A DNA stretch of 64,000 nt from an uncultured Sporosarcina sp. (GCA_948469885.1 CAOKMT010000007.1:1-64000), one strand, 5' to 3'; positions 24,687-35,089 are shown, counted from the stretch's first letter. Notes: generated from the letters alone by a model not told the origin. Program-made: numbers and translations.

Positions 24687-25938
24687 ATTCATGCTCATTT
24701 TCAAGCAAGCCTTCCTAACGAAAGCACGGACAAAATCGTTCATGATTACGACAATCATTATGATTGCGGCTGTATTTCTGATGGCGAATATTACATCTAT
24801 CATCGGGGCTGTTAAAAGTGTGACGGGCGGGGACAACGAAGAGATTCTTTACGTCCTCGACCATAGCGGTGAATTGATAGAGCCATTGAAAGCACAGTTT
24901 GCTGCATATGAAGGTGATATGACCGTCGTGTTGAGCGAGGAATCAGAACAGACGTTAACAGAACAAGTGCGTAACGGGGAAATCGATTCATTTCTGACGG
25001 TTGGATTCGATTCAGCAAATCAAATTCAAGCGGAATATACGTCAATGAATGCGATGGAATTCACCTTACCAATGATGATTGAAGATGCATTACAGTCGAT
25101 TCAAACGGAATTGAAAGCGGAAGAGATGTCGCTATCATCGGAACAAGTCCAAGTGTTATTTGCGCCAATCCAATTTGAACAGCATTCGGTCTCGCCTTCA
25201 GCGAAATCTGAAGAGGAATTGAATCAAGCAAGAGGCCTTGTCTATGTGCTCATGTTCCTCATTTACTTTGCGGTTATATTTTATTCAAGTATGATTGCTA
25301 CCGAAGTCGCGACTGAAAAGTCATCGCGTGTCATGGAAATCCTTATATCCAGTGTTTCCCCAGCGAAGCATATGTTTGCCAAAGTGATTGGAATTGGATC
25401 ACTCGGGCTCGTGCAAATGGCACTTTTAGGAATTTCGGGCTTTATCGCGCTTAAAACGACTTCGTCCGATATGGTGGATGGATTCTTCTCGTTTTTCGGA
25501 TTTTCGAATATGAATGTTGGCACGATCGTCTATGCTGTCGTCTTTTTCTTATTGGGGTATTTCCTTTATGCGACGCTCGCTGCACTTTTAGGCTCGCTTG
25601 TCAGTAGAACGGAAGACGTTCAGCAAGTGATCATGCCGATGATGCTTCTCGTAATTGTCGCTTTCATGATTGCCGTTACGGGACTTGGCAACCCGGACAT
25701 GGGGTATTTGAAATACACGTCATTCATCCCCTTCTTTGCACCACTCGTCATGTTTTTAAGGGTCGGCATGCTCGATTTGCCACTTTGGGAACCTTTGCTT
25801 TCCATCGGGATTATGTTGCTCACCATTTTCGTGCTTGGCTGGTTCGGAGCCCGCGTGTACCGTGGAGGTGTGCTTATGTACGGAGCATCCCGTTCGTGGA
25901 AGGATATTAAAAAAGCGATTCAGCTCGGAAAAGAATAA
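24679..25938 (+). CDS. yhaP: ABC transporter permease YhaP (ABC-2 type)
   Basis: A 419-residue ABC-2 exporter permease. ATG 24679 is used (the frame is open to 24622, but AAGGTGGGG precedes this ATG and the length fits YhaP). One N-terminal TM helix (about 21-42), a long extracytoplasmic region to about 185, then five TM helices. The motif ATEVATEKSSRVMEILISSVSP is diagnostic of NatB/YhaP-like permeases. Confidence 0.9.
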   Translation: MREFMLIFKQAFLTKARTKSFMITTIIMIAAVFLMANITSIIGAVKSVTGGDNEEILYVLDHSGELIEPLKAQFAAYEGDMTVVLSEESEQTLTEQVRNGEIDSFLTVGFDSANQIQAEYTSMNAMEFTLPMMIEDALQSIQTELKAEEMSLSSEQVQVLFAPIQFEQHSVSPSAKSEEELNQARGLVYVLMFLIYFAVIFYSSMIATEVATEKSSRVMEILISSVSPAKHMFAKVIGIGSLGLVQMALLGISGFIALKTTSSDMVDGFFSFFGFSNMNVGTIVYAVVFFLLGYFLYATLAALLGSLVSRTEDVQQVIMPMMLLVIVAFMIAVTGLGNPDMGYLKYTSFIPFFAPLVMFLRVGMLDLPLWEPLLSIGIMLLTIFVLGWFGARVYRGGVLMYGASRSWKDIKKAIQLGKE

Positions 25939-25948
25939 GTGTCCGTAC

Positions 25949-25990
25949 CTTGTCATCTGTGAAAGCTGGTGGCAAGGCTTTTTTTTTTCG
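25949..25990 (+). terminator. Terminator after yhaP
   Basis: ACCTTG..CA and TG..CAAGG form an interrupted stem followed by a T9 run. Confidence 0.75.
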
Positions 25991-26112
25991 GATGAATCAA
26001 CTTCATACATATTCAGCCACAAATATTTTACGCAAACTTCAAATCTATGTCGCCTCCTCCTTTTTTATGGTAAAATGAGAACAAATATTCGTCATAGTAA
26101 GGAGGAAACCGA

Positions 26113-27324
26113 TTGTCTTCAATTCGTTTTATTCACGCGGCTGATTTGCATCTGGATAGTCCATTCAAAGGGATGACCGGATTGCCGTTAGAACAGTTAA
26201 ACCGTTTACGGGCAAGTACGTTTACGGCCTTTGAGAACTTGATCGACCATGCTTGTGAAGCGAGCGTGGACTTTGTGTTGTTTGTTGGAGATATTTACGA
26301 TGGGGAAGATCGAAGTTTACGGGCACAGCTGAAATTTCAGGAAGGGATGGAAAAGCTGGCAGCAGCGAATATTCCGGCCTTTATTTCTTACGGGAACCAT
26401 GATCATTTAAACGGAACGTGGACGCGGTTTGAACTGCCGTCGAATGTCTATGTTTTTGACAGCGACGTCAGTGAAGCGAAACTCCATGTAGGCGGAAAAG
26501 ATGTGTTCATTTACGGTTTCAGCTATAAGGAACGTCATGTACGAGAAGCGATGATCGATCGGTATCCGACTGCCGACAAAGAAGAGGCCTATCATATCGG
26601 CATGTTGCATGGCAGTTTGGCGGGGGATGGATCTCATGCTGTCTATGCACCTTTTACCAAGCGTGAATTGCTGGCGAAACGGTATGATTATTGGGCACTC
26701 GGCCATATACACTTACGTCAAATCTTACATGAAGACCCACCGATCGTTTATCCGGGCAATATCCAAGGCCGTCATCGACTAGAAAGTGGTGTGAAAGGGT
26801 TTTATGAAGTGGAACTAACAGAGGTGGGCGCATCATTGGTATTCATCGACACATCAGCACTTATTTTTGACCACCTTGACGTTTCTTGTGTCGGAGTTCA
26901 CCATGCGAACGAGTGGTTAGCGGCTTGTCAAGAAGCGCTACGTCAAATCGACCGGCCGTGTGTTGTCGATCTAGTCATGGGCGATATCGATGAGGATGCT
27001 TTTGAGCTCTTCAGTCAGACGTCTGCGGATGAATGGCTTGAAGTATTGCGTGAAGTTGTTGGGGAAAGTGAACCGTTCCGATGGATTCAATCGATCTCTT
27101 TCCAGCAACCGGTAGAGCAAAATAGTGAGTCCGGTGTGCTTGTACAATCGGTTCTTCACGAGATGGACGACTGGACGGACACAGACTGGAAAGATGTCTT
27201 AAAAGAAGTGTATCAACACGCACGGACGGTTAAGTATTTGGATGTGTTGACGGAAGAAGAGTTGACAGAGATCCAAGAAGACGCGACGCGAATTTTACGG
27301 GCCGAATTATCGCGACTGAAGTGA
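26113..27324 (+). CDS. yhaO: DNA repair exonuclease subunit YhaO (SbcD-like)
   Basis: A 403-residue calcineurin-like phosphoesterase. Metal-binding motifs appear in order: HAADLHLDSPF, FVGDIYDGE, SYGNHDH, GMLHGSL and LGHIHLRQ. It is related to SbcD/Mre11 and is thought to act with YhaN as a nuclease complex on DNA ends. TTG 26113 is set by AAGGAGG at 7-nt spacing. The yhaO-yhaN-yhaM order is conserved with B. subtilis. Confidence 0.92.
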   Translation: MSSIRFIHAADLHLDSPFKGMTGLPLEQLNRLRASTFTAFENLIDHACEASVDFVLFVGDIYDGEDRSLRAQLKFQEGMEKLAAANIPAFISYGNHDHLNGTWTRFELPSNVYVFDSDVSEAKLHVGGKDVFIYGFSYKERHVREAMIDRYPTADKEEAYHIGMLHGSLAGDGSHAVYAPFTKRELLAKRYDYWALGHIHLRQILHEDPPIVYPGNIQGRHRLESGVKGFYEVELTEVGASLVFIDTSALIFDHLDVSCVGVHHANEWLAACQEALRQIDRPCVVDLVMGDIDEDAFELFSQTSADEWLEVLREVVGESEPFRWIQSISFQQPVEQNSESGVLVQSVLHEMDDWTDTDWKDVLKEVYQHARTVKYLDVLTEEELTEIQEDATRILRAELSRLK

Positions 27325-27333
27325 GGTGAGCGG

Positions 27334-30219
27334 ATGAAAATAGAGAAACTTGTCATATACAGTTTTGGAAAGCATGAAAACATTTCTATTCAACTTGGAT
27401 CGCATGTGAACGTATTGTATGGCCTCAATGAAGCTGGAAAAACGACCATTCAGCAATTTATCCTTCATATTTTATTCGGCTTTCCCGCGCGCAACAGTTC
27501 GCTTCTTCGATATGAACCGAAATCCGGCGGAAAGTACGGCGGGCAGGTCCATATTCAAGATAGCCAGTTCGGAAAATGCACGATTGAAAGAGTACAGGGC
27601 AAATCAGCCGGTGAAGTGACCGTCTATTTTGAAGATGGGAAACAAGGTGGAGAGGAAGCGTTACAGAGGCTTCTTCGTGAATATGACCGTGCCGCTTTCG
27701 AATCGATTTTTTCATTTTCCTTATTGCAATTACAAGGATTTGAAAAGATGGATGAAGAAGAATTGAGTCGTACATTGCTTGCCTCAGGAACGACTGGCGT
27801 CGATTCGTTGTTGGAAGTTGAAAAGCGGATGGAAAAAGAAATGGGGGAATTGTTCAAACGGTCGGGAAGAATTCCTTTGATGAATGTCAAAATGCAAGAG
27901 CTTCGGGAGCTGGAAATCGAGCTGAAAGTGGAGGAGGAAAGAGTGGCGGCTTATGCTCCGTCCATTGGGCGTATCCGTAAAATCGCAGAGATGTTAGCGA
28001 CCCTTCGTGCGCAGGAAAAAAAGTGTCGTGAGCAGTTACAAACTTACTCGCTCCTTCAGCAGTTACTCCCGTTATCCCGCCAAAAAGAACAGTTGGAAGC
28101 CCGTCTTAGTCAATTGAAGGATGTTCGGTTTCCATCGGATGGCATACGGCGCTTTGAATCGTTGACCGGAAAGTTAACAGAAGCCGAAGCGGCCAAGAAA
28201 CGGGTTGTACATGAAATGACAGAAGTAGAAGCGCTGTTACAGAGACATGAACAACCGGAAAAGTTGATGGAAATGGAGCTTTTATTGGCGAAAGAGTCCG
28301 AATGGCATAGATGGCGCGCAGCGCTTGTGACAGCGACGGATGAGTGGCAACGTTTGGATGGTTTGGAAAGACGTCACATGGACCGACTCGGCGTAAAAGG
28401 CGAGGAAGCGGAAGCAGTTCTTTTGGCAGCGGACGTATCGATTCGGAAAGAAGAAGAAATGCATGAATTGCTCAGAGATATGGAGGAATTGAGTCGCGAG
28501 ATCAGCTTTGCCGAATCGCAAAAGGGGCGCGTGGAAAAAGAATGGGAAGAAACGCGAGCCAAGTTACAGGCTTTGGAGGTTCCGTCCACGGAAGATGAAG
28601 AAAGTGTGCGGGAGTGGCCGAAAATAAAACAGAAGCTGGCAGAGGCAAAGGCGTTTGTCTCGCTTGGAGAGAGACGGACAAATCGTCATACACAAGCATT
28701 GCCACTAGGTTTGTTCTTATTGGCGCTCGTCTGTGTCATCTTCGGTTTAGTCCAGCAACAGTGGGTTGTCGTCCTCGTCGGCGTTGTGATCGGCGTAGGT
28801 GGGGGATGGATGTATCCGAAAAAGGATGACAAACATCATGCATCTTTACGTGAGATGCGACAATTTATCGCGGATTACGAAAGCAAAGAGTTAGAAATGG
28901 AGCGGTTGACGTTCCATCTCGAAAACTATCGACATGAACGGGAACGGTTGGAAGAGGCGGAGCATACATGGGAAAGTCGATATGAAAAGCTCGTCGAGGA
29001 ACTGGATGAATTGGTAAGTCGAGAAGTTCGCGCGGAAGGTGCATTCGACTTGTTCATGCAACAATATGGCTTTGACGGATTGCCATCACCTGGTATCGTC
29101 CCGGAATTATTCCGGATTATTCGGGATATGCAGGAAGTTGCACGGGAAAAGGAAGCGGTAGCCGAACAACAGAAAATATTTGAAGCGCATCTAGCAAGAA
29201 GAGTGTCGGCAGTTAAAAATGTGTTGGATCAGCATGTTGCATCTGAAGGGTTGTATGAGCTGTTGAGAAGGAAATACAGCCAGTTGAAAGAGGCGGTCGA
29301 GCAAAATAAGGTGTTGCAGGCGAGAAAAGCACAATTGGAACCGCTATTGGAAGAGAAAATAGTGCTCGTGGAGGCCTACGAGAAAGGAGTATCTGCATTA
29401 TTGGCCGAAGCGGCTGTGGAAACCGAAGAAGCATTTTACACCGCTTATGATCGCTATCAGGAAATGAGTCGACTCCAAGAGCAAGTGGCACAAATTGAAA
29501 AGCAACTATCGGCAAATCAAATATCGGATGAGCTGAAGGGGGCGACAGAGAATGAGTTGGAACAGCGAGTGAAGGCAGTAGAAACGGAAATGTCAGCCAT
29601 CGACCAACAAATGACATCGCTCATTCATGAAAAAGCTTCCCTTGAGAATAAAACGGAGCAACTGCTCACTGACGAAACGCATGGCGATAAATTGCAATTG
29701 TTGGCTATGAAAAAAGCGGAACTAGCGGCACTTGCTCAAAAGTGGTCTTCCCGAAAAGCAATTGCTGAGGCGATTAGGCGAACAATGTTTGAACTGAAAG
29801 AGAAAAAGCTGCCAAAAGTGTTGGATCGGGCTGCTGATCTCTTCCATCAATTGACAGAAGAGAAGTATGAGGCACTTGCCTTATCGGAAAAAGGGACATT
29901 TTTGGCGATCACTTCAACCGGCCGCCGTTATCCGATTGCGGAACTAAGTCAAGCGACAAAAGAGCAGGCATATATATCTTTACGACTTGCGCTTGCGGAA
30001 TCTGTCTTGCTTTCTGCACCTTTTCCGATTATTATGGATGATCCATTTGTTCACTTTGACGAAAGGCGTCTTTCGCGTATGATTAAGATACTCGGTACTT
30101 TAACGAAACACCAATTCATTTATTTCACGTGCCATCAAAAAATGAAAGAACAATGGACCGATGCAACAGTTATTAACGTTTCCGATATGGGAAGCGAACA
30201 GGGGGCGTTTACGTTATGA
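27334..30219 (+). CDS. yhaN: SMC-like ATPase YhaN (SbcC/Rad50 type)
   Basis: A 961-residue ATPase. The N-terminal half-site has [15 protein letters not shown] (Walker A), the C-terminal half-site [15 protein letters not shown] (Walker B). Between them are long coiled coils interrupted by a hydrophobic pair at about 455-495 ([18 protein letters not shown] followed by [14 protein letters not shown]). Those two membrane-like segments distinguish YhaN from SbcC and imply membrane attachment. It starts 9 bp after yhaO and overlaps yhaM by 4 bp. Confidence 0.92.
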   Translation: MKIEKLVIYSFGKHENISIQLGSHVNVLYGLNEAGKTTIQQFILHILFGFPARNSSLLRYEPKSGGKYGGQVHIQDSQFGKCTIERVQGKSAGEVTVYFEDGKQGGEEALQRLLREYDRAAFESIFSFSLLQLQGFEKMDEEELSRTLLASGTTGVDSLLEVEKRMEKEMGELFKRSGRIPLMNVKMQELRELEIELKVEEERVAAYAPSIGRIRKIAEMLATLRAQEKKCREQLQTYSLLQQLLPLSRQKEQLEARLSQLKDVRFPSDGIRRFESLTGKLTEAEAAKKRVVHEMTEVEALLQRHEQPEKLMEMELLLAKESEWHRWRAALVTATDEWQRLDGLERRHMDRLGVKGEEAEAVLLAADVSIRKEEEMHELLRDMEELSREISFAESQKGRVEKEWEETRAKLQALEVPSTEDEESVREWPKIKQKLAEAKAFVSLGERRTNRHTQALPLGLFLLALVCVIFGLVQQQWVVVLVGVVIGVGGGWMYPKKDDKHHASLREMRQFIADYESKELEMERLTFHLENYRHERERLEEAEHTWESRYEKLVEELDELVSREVRAEGAFDLFMQQYGFDGLPSPGIVPELFRIIRDMQEVAREKEAVAEQQKIFEAHLARRVSAVKNVLDQHVASEGLYELLRRKYSQLKEAVEQNKVLQARKAQLEPLLEEKIVLVEAYEKGVSALLAEAAVETEEAFYTAYDRYQEMSRLQEQVAQIEKQLSANQISDELKGATENELEQRVKAVETEMSAIDQQMTSLIHEKASLENKTEQLLTDETHGDKLQLLAMKKAELAALAQKWSSRKAIAEAIRRTMFELKEKKLPKVLDRAADLFHQLTEEKYEALALSEKGTFLAITSTGRRYPIAELSQATKEQAYISLRLALAESVLLSAPFPIIMDDPFVHFDERRLSRMIKILGTLTKHQFIYFTCHQKMKEQWTDATVINVSDMGSEQGAFTL

Positions 30220-31154
30220 AAAAATTGCTAGATCACAAGGTAGGGGAATCCGTCGAATTATTTTTGCTCATTAAACAATCGACGACAGGTGTGACAACAA
30301 AAGGAAGTCCCTTTATGACGCTTATTTTACAGGATAAGAGTGGGGATCTGGAAGCGAAGTTATGGGATACGACGGAAGCACATGTTAACATGTATGGCGC
30401 TTCAACGATTGTGAAAGTGGGCGGGGAAGTGCATGAATATCGCGGGAAAAATCAGTTGCGCATAAAAAGCATACGTCCGGCAAAGGAAGGGGAAGGCGTA
30501 ACGATTGCAGACTTGGTCCCTTCTTCGGCCAAAAGCAAAGAAGTGTTGCACGAGGAGTTAATGGCGTATTTTTTCGAAATGGAAAATCCGCATATTCAGC
30601 GCGTGACACGTCATTTATTGAAAAAGCATGAAGCTGCTTTTCTGACGTATCCTGCGGCGACACGTAATCATCATGATTATGTGTCAGGTCTCATCGATCA
30701 TGTTGTATCGATGTTGAAGCTTGGCAAGTCATTGGCTGATTTATATCCTTCGCTCAATAAGGATTTGTTATACGCAGGGATCATTTTACATGATATTGGA
30801 AAAGTGATCGAGTTGTCCGGACCGGTCGGGACGCAATATACTGTGGAAGGTAATCTCCTTGGCCATATTACGATTATGGTGAATGAGATTGCCAAAGCGG
30901 CGGATGAGCTGAATATTGTTGGGGAAGAAGTCATGTTGTTACAACATATGGTCTTGTCGCATCACGGGAAAGAAGAATGGGGAAGCCCGAAACGTCCGAT
31001 GTTAAAAGAGGCGGAAATTCTTCATTATATTGATAATATTGATGCGAAGATGAATATGTTGGATCGGGCGCTTGGCACGACGAAGCCGGGAGACTTTACG
31101 GAGCGGATATTCCCGCTGGATAACCGTTCATTTTATAAGCCTTCTTTCGACTGA
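30216..31154 (+). CDS. yhaM: 3'-5' exoribonuclease YhaM
   Basis: A 312-residue 3'-to-5' exonuclease active on RNA and single-stranded DNA. An N-terminal OB-fold (about 10-95) precedes an HD phosphohydrolase domain with [20 protein letters not shown] and the later [18 protein letters not shown] overlap with yhaN implies coupled translation. A strong terminator ends the yhaONM operon. Confidence 0.95.
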   Translation: MKKLLDHKVGESVELFLLIKQSTTGVTTKGSPFMTLILQDKSGDLEAKLWDTTEAHVNMYGASTIVKVGGEVHEYRGKNQLRIKSIRPAKEGEGVTIADLVPSSAKSKEVLHEELMAYFFEMENPHIQRVTRHLLKKHEAAFLTYPAATRNHHDYVSGLIDHVVSMLKLGKSLADLYPSLNKDLLYAGIILHDIGKVIELSGPVGTQYTVEGNLLGHITIMVNEIAKAADELNIVGEEVMLLQHMVLSHHGKEEWGSPKRPMLKEAEILHYIDNIDAKMNMLDRALGTTKPGDFTERIFPLDNRSFYKPSFD

Positions 31155-31166
31155 GCGGGATTTTTT

Positions 31167-31200
31167 TAGTTTCCTGTATTTATAAAAAAAGACGTTAGTG
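31167..31200. repeat. Repeat A tail fragment
   Basis: TTAGTTTCCTGTATTTATAAAAAAAGACGTTAG aligns with the tail of repeat A copy 1 (TTAGTTCC..TTTATAAAAATGACGTTAG, about 93-128). Only the right-hand end is present. Confidence 0.5.
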
Positions 31201-31208
31201 AAATTCCA

Positions 31209-31245
31209 TCCCTATCTCCAACTTTATGGAGATAGGGATTTTTTC
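31209..31245 (+). terminator. Terminator of the yhaONM operon
   Basis: ATCCCTATCTCC pairs perfectly with GGAGATAGGGAT around an 8-nt loop, followed by TTTTT. Confidence 0.93.
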
Positions 31246-31340
31246 ACCAACGTCATTTATTGTACAACCTATTTTGTCAGCTCAATTGCTAGATGTGTCT
31301 AACAATTGGGGTGCAGTTCAATGGAGACCTGCTTTTCGTA

Positions 31341-32270
31341 TTATTTCTCTTCTTTATCTTCTTCTGCACCGTCTGCATCTGCATCTGTATCTTCTTTATC
31401 ATCCATCTGGAACATGTCGAGTACTGATTCCAAGTCTTTGTCTTTAATTTCCACATTAGCGTCTTTCATCAGTTTGGACACTTTCTGGACAATCGTGCTA
31501 GGATCTGCTTTGTCAATCATCAGTTCTTTACGGACATTCTCTTCTTGCTCTTTCGTTACTTTATCTTCTTTAGCAACTTCGCGTTTGTCTGTCACTTCGA
31601 TAATGTGGTAGCCATTCGAAGATAAGACTGGATCGCTGATTTTTTTCAGTTCTAACGTGAACGCCGCATCTCGGAATTCAGGAACCATCTTATCATATCC
31701 GAACCAGCCAAGTTCTCCGCCTTCTTCTTTAGAGCCTGGGTCTTCGGAGTATTCTTTCGCGATTTCAGCGAAATCTGCGCCGCCTTCAAGTTTTTCTTTC
31801 ACTTCTAATGCAGTTTCTTCATCTTCTACAAGGACGTGTCTTGCATTGACTTCAGTATTCATCTGCTCAATCCGTTGTTGGACTTCTTCATCTGATACTT
31901 CAATGCCATCCGTTAACGCTTTTTCTTGTAACATGTTCAAGCGAAGGAATTTTTTGAAACTTTCTGGTGTATGTCCTTCTTGTGCGAGTGACATTTCAAA
32001 AGCTTCTCCGAGTTCTTCCTCAGTCTTTTTGTATTCTGCATCAATTTCTTTGTCCGTCACTTTGTATTTATCTTCAAGCACTTTTTCAATGACGAGCATT
32101 TGTAAAGTTTGTTCACCTACGATATCTTTCATTTCTTCATAAAGCTCATTTTTAGAGATATCTCCGGCTTTTGACGTAACGAGTGTTTCGTCCGTGGCAG
32201 CGTTATTGCTACAAGCAGAAAGTGCTAAAATCGAAGCCGCTGCTGTAAATGCTAATATCTTTTTCTTCAT
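31341..32270 (-). CDS. prsA: Foldase lipoprotein PrsA
   Basis: A 309-residue extracytoplasmic peptidyl-prolyl isomerase. The signal peptide ends in lipobox LSACSNN (Cys at about 20). The parvulin domain (about 140-230) shows NARHVLVEDEETA, EYSEDPGSKEEGGELGWFGYDKMVPEF and SSNGYHIIEVTDKR. The flanks are chaperone-like helices, and the C-terminus is an acidic Asp/Glu-rich tail. It folds secreted proteins at the membrane-wall interface. Its position between yhaM and hpr matches B. subtilis. Confidence 0.96.
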   Translation of the reverse strand: MKKKILAFTAAASILALSACSNNAATDETLVTSKAGDISKNELYEEMKDIVGEQTLQMLVIEKVLEDKYKVTDKEIDAEYKKTEEELGEAFEMSLAQEGHTPESFKKFLRLNMLQEKALTDGIEVSDEEVQQRIEQMNTEVNARHVLVEDEETALEVKEKLEGGADFAEIAKEYSEDPGSKEEGGELGWFGYDKMVPEFRDAAFTLELKKISDPVLSSNGYHIIEVTDKREVAKEDKVTKEQEENVRKELMIDKADPSTIVQKVSKLMKDANVEIKDKDLESVLDMFQMDDKEDTDADADGAEEDKEEK

Positions 32271-32414
32271 AGGTTCTTCTCTCCTAACTTTTTTCTAGAA
32301 CAGTTGTAACTATATCATAAGAACGTCTCTAAAACAAAAAAGTTCCCGGGTTCATTTGCCCACAACCGAATCAAGTCGATGCATAGGATACAAATAGAGA
32401 GAGGGGGTGCTCCC

Positions 32415-32507
32415 GTGGGCGGATACAACAATGGATCTGCAGGATTCGCGTTAATTGTCGTGTTGTTCATTTTATTAATTATTGTCGGTGCAGCATACTT
32501 GTACTGA
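32415..32507 (+). CDS. YjcZ-family sporulation peptide
   Basis: A 30-residue ORF starting GTG behind GGGGGTG. The sequence is MGGYNNGSAGFALIVVLFIL followed by LIIVGAAYLY: a Gly/Asn-rich head and one TM helix, the signature of the YjcZ family of small sporulation or spore-coat peptides. It is monocistronic, with a strong terminator 25 bp downstream. Its presence supports an endospore-forming host. Confidence 0.88.
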   Translation: MGGYNNGSAGFALIVVLFILLIIVGAAYLY

Positions 32508-32530
32508 TTAAAAGCGCTTAAGCTCGGTTG

Positions 32531-32570
32531 AAAAAAGTCCATCTTTCCTAAAAAGGAAGATGGACTTTTT
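32531..32570. terminator. Bidirectional terminator after the YjcZ-type gene
   Basis: AAAAAGTCCATCTTTCC pairs perfectly with its complement around a 6-nt loop, with A and T tracts at the ends; it also serves the convergent 61-codon gene. Confidence 0.93.
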
Positions 32571-32617
32571 CTCTATGTATGAACGCCGAAAAGGATGACC
32601 GGCGTTAACCGATTGTC

Positions 32618-32803
32618 TTACGTTGCTAACAATACTTCAAGGAAAAAAGATAAGATCAAAATGGTCACGAGAATATTGACAGTGCTATAAATTTTCGGTT
32701 GTTTCTCATCAGGAATTTCTCTTGATTCACAAAGTGCGTATGTCATTCTATTGATTTGATATAAATAAAATAATGAGAACAGTACTGTGATAATAAGAAT
32801 CAA
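32618..32803 (-). CDS. Small two-TM membrane protein
   Basis: 61 residues from TTG 32803 behind GGAGGG. TM segments at about 2-16 and 42-59 flank a polar loop with CESREIPDEKQPK. No family is recognised; small membrane proteins are common around hpr in Bacillales. It lies between the YjcZ-type gene and hpr. Confidence 0.6.
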   Translation of the reverse strand: MILIITVLFSLFYLYQINRMTYALCESREIPDEKQPKIYSTVNILVTILILSFFLEVLLAT

Positions 32804-32939
32804 GCCTATCCCTCCTCTTCAATCATCTACTCGTAATCATAGCAGAATTGGACTTGAATTGAAATTAATTAATTTTCCTTTGTATGAAAGCAATTGTCTT
32901 GTCTGACAGTGAAAAACGGTCTTTAGAACATACACAAGT

Positions 32940-33509
32940 CTAGCTTACCCCATTTACTTCTGTTTCTTTCAATGTCGATTCATCTAACTCTTCAATGGAG
33001 GCTCCCAAGTTCTCGAATCCGCGCTCAAAAATTTCCATGAAATCTTCACCGTAAATATTTCGGATCACGGACATCACTTCCAAAAATTCAGGGAACTTTC
33101 CGTATAAATCTTTTATGGGAAGGGAACCTTCCAGGACGCTGTGATTTGAATTATAATAGTTCTTATTCATTTCCAAAATTAAATTTTCGCCGTCCTCGGT
33201 CACGGACACATATGTATTCCGTCGGTCATCTTCTTTCTTATAAAATTTCAAGTAACCTCTTTCTTCCAACTTTTTGGAGAAATTAAAAGCGGTAGATACG
33301 TGCATGACCCCAAATTTTGCGATGTCTGAAATGGTAGCCCCTTGAAGATGATAAGCAATCCATAAAATATGATGCTCATTAATATTCAGATCATAAGGTT
33401 TTATCCATGCTTGCCAATCTTTTTCCACAGCCTTCCAAAGAGCTTTGGACATCTGTGCAACCCGTTGGCTGAAAATCATTGCATCTTTCAAAGAGTAATT
33501 TTCTTCCAA
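32940..33509 (-). CDS. hpr: Transition-state regulator Hpr (ScoC)
   Basis: A 189-residue MarR-family repressor. The winged helix is recognisable in [44 protein letters not shown] followed by the wing [11 protein letters not shown]. In B. subtilis ScoC represses extracellular protease genes and sporulation-linked functions. It is flanked by the yha genes and prsA as in B. subtilis. The upstream region is AT-rich; I could not define operators. Confidence 0.95.
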   Translation of the reverse strand: MEENYSLKDAMIFSQRVAQMSKALWKAVEKDWQAWIKPYDLNINEHHILWIAYHLQGATISDIAKFGVMHVSTAFNFSKKLEERGYLKFYKKEDDRRNTYVSVTEDGENLILEMNKNYYNSNHSVLEGSLPIKDLYGKFPEFLEVMSVIRNIYGEDFMEIFERGFENLGASIEELDESTLKETEVNGVS

Positions 33510-33740
33510 TATAAACCCCTCACTTCCTTAAATGTATATATCTTTTATTATAGCAAAAAAGCAAAGAAGAAAGAAGTGTGAATTGAAAAAAAGTTTAAAA
33601 TTTAGTGATGAAATAGCGTTCCTAAAGCTGAAAAATGCCTTCATAAGTATTCTGTACTGTTGAATACCTCTCTAAACAGATACCTTCTTACCGCTATATA
33701 GGTTAAACGAATGTATTTCACATTTTCTAGCTGTTTGTAG

Positions 33741-33885
33741 TATAGAGCGGCGACTCTAGGGGGGAATAACATGTGTTGAAAGCAACGGTTCTAGTGATGA
33801 GGAGATTGAAGCCATACCCGTAGAAAGCGTCCGCCCGGAACGGAAATCAGCGTGTGGTAAGATTCTTTAGTTCAATATATGTAGG
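33741..33885. repeat. Repeat A, copy with most modules
   Basis: TATAGAGCGGCGACTCTAGG, then GATTGAAGCCATACCCGTAG, then GAAAGCGTCCGCCCGGAACG and GAAATCAGCGTG, ending in TTTAGTTCAATATATGTA. It occupies the middle of a 523-bp gene-free stretch (33510-34032) upstream of hpr; nothing else was identified there except the hairpin at 33989. Confidence 0.65.
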
Positions 33886-33988
33886 TAAGTAATTGTAGCC
33901 AGAGGATTGAAAAAAGTTTTTGGGTAAAAGGGTTTTCCGAGAGAATTGACATCTTAAATAATACGAGGTAAAAAGAGAAGAAACAGAC

Positions 33989-34017
33989 GGAGGAAAACAA
34001 AGTTGTTTTCTTCCGCC
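33989..34017 (-). terminator. Terminator after yhaH
   Basis: On the minus strand GGCGGAAGAAAACAA pairs with TTGTTTTCCTCCG (one mismatch), followed by a T-rich tract. Confidence 0.7.
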
Positions 34018-34032
34018 TAATCCATTGCAAAT

Positions 34033-34401
34033 TTATTTTTGTTGAGCGGTGATAGATTGTTCTAATTTTTCAAGCGCTGCCTGAATTGCAGATAATTCTT
34101 GCTCCATATGTTGTCTGTTCGGTTCTGTTGCTTGCTGCCATTTTTCAAATGATTGCTTCACATCACCGACCGTCCCTGGAATCGTTTCTTTTGCTTCTTT
34201 GGTCAAATCGGAAACGGAATCTTTCAAATTGCTTACTTTTTCTTTCACATCGCCCAACATTTCTTTCAAGTCGGTTGAAGCACTTTTAACGGATGTGCGA
34301 AATTCGCTTCCGGATTTTGGTGTCGAATAGAGGACGGTAATCGCCGCAGCAACCGTTCCCGTAGCGAGTCCTATAAAAAAAGTAGATGCTTTCATAATCA
34401 A
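34033..34401 (-). CDS. yhaH: YtxH-domain protein YhaH
   Basis: About 122 residues: an N-terminal TM segment (FFIGLATGTVAAAITVLYSTPKSGSE) of the YtxH domain, then a helical stretch SVKSASTDLKEMLGDVKEKVSNLKDSVSDL and a Gln/Glu-rich C-terminus. Members are general-stress or membrane-associated proteins without a known biochemical function. TTG 34401 has AAAGGAG at 7-nt spacing; ATG 34395 is possible. It lies between hpr and trpP as in B. subtilis. Confidence 0.82.
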   Translation of the reverse strand: MIMKASTFFIGLATGTVAAAITVLYSTPKSGSEFRTSVKSASTDLKEMLGDVKEKVSNLKDSVSDLTKEAKETIPGTVGDVKQSFEKWQQATEPNRQHMEQELSAIQAALEKLEQSITAQQK

Positions 34402-34477
34402 AAACGCACTCCTTTCTAATAATGTGTAATATTCCTCCAACTACTATAATTAAACCACGCTATCACAAGATGAGCAA

Positions 34478-34512
34478 ACAAAAAAAGCTTTTCGCACGGT
34501 TGCGAAAAGCTT
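34478..34512 (-). terminator. Terminator after trpP
   Basis: AAAAGCTTTTCGC pairs with GCGAAAAGCTTTT around ACGGTT; on the minus strand it ends in a T7 run. Confidence 0.9.
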
Positions 34513-34524
34513 TTAAAATATTTA

Positions 34525-35064
34525 TCAATTGGAAACGACCGTTTTGTATGAAGACCGTTTCATTAATTTTAAAACTATCGGTTGAATAACAAAAAAAGCA
34601 ACACTGTTCATGGCAATCGCTGGTAGTACGACGGTTAAAAAGAGTGGGACAAAAGGATTTTCCAAACCAGGAAGTTGTACATTCAAAATGAATAGTGCAA
34701 CCGATAGGAAAATGACCCCTGAAACTAATGTGCCTAGACCGGCAATAATCGTTGCAGCGACTAAATGATTGGCGACTCTCTTCAATACAAGAATAATTCC
34801 AAAGACGACGAATGCAGCGACTAGTTTATCGACAATGTTCGGGAAAAAACCTAATGGGAATGTTGAAAACATGCCAGACAAAACGCCTGTTGTAATGGCA
34901 AGCAGAAAAACACTCCGGACATCAGGAAATAGGAAAATGCCAATAAACATCATCGTCAACATGAAATCGAATTTCATGCCACCACTAAATCCAGGAATGA
35001 CCAAATACAATGCAGCACCGACAGCAACCAATAGCGCCATCAAAACAAGATTCTTCGTATTCAT
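34525..35064 (-). CDS. trpP: Tryptophan transporter TrpP
   Basis: A 179-residue membrane protein with about five to six TM helices. NLVLMALLVAVGAALYLVIPG followed by GGMKFDFMLTMMFIGI and TFPLGFFPNIVDKL matches TrpP (YhaG), an S-component-like tryptophan importer. In B. subtilis its translation is repressed by the tryptophan-activated protein TRAP; a triplet array of the right form overlaps the ribosome binding site here. Confidence 0.92.
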   Translation of the reverse strand: MNTKNLVLMALLVAVGAALYLVIPGFSGGMKFDFMLTMMFIGIFLFPDVRSVFLLAITTGVLSGMFSTFPLGFFPNIVDKLVAAFVVFGIILVLKRVANHLVAATIIAGLGTLVSGVIFLSVALFILNVQLPGLENPFVPLFLTVVLPAIAMNSVAFFVIQPIVLKLMKRSSYKTVVSN

Positions 35065-35066
35065 TT

Positions 35067-35089
35067 CTTATCTCTCCTCAGCTCATCTC
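35067..35089 (-). promoter_or_regulatory. Predicted TRAP-binding triplet array over the trpP ribosome binding site
   Basis: On the minus strand GAG, GAG, GAG, GAG and AAG follow one another at exactly 5-nt periodicity (GAGATGAGCTGAGGAGAGAT..) and run into the ATG, which is itself in register. More distant GAG/TAG triplets occur at about 35105-35140. TRAP binds (G/U)AG repeats separated by two or three nucleotides, so tryptophan-dependent translational repression is inferred. Confidence 0.75.
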
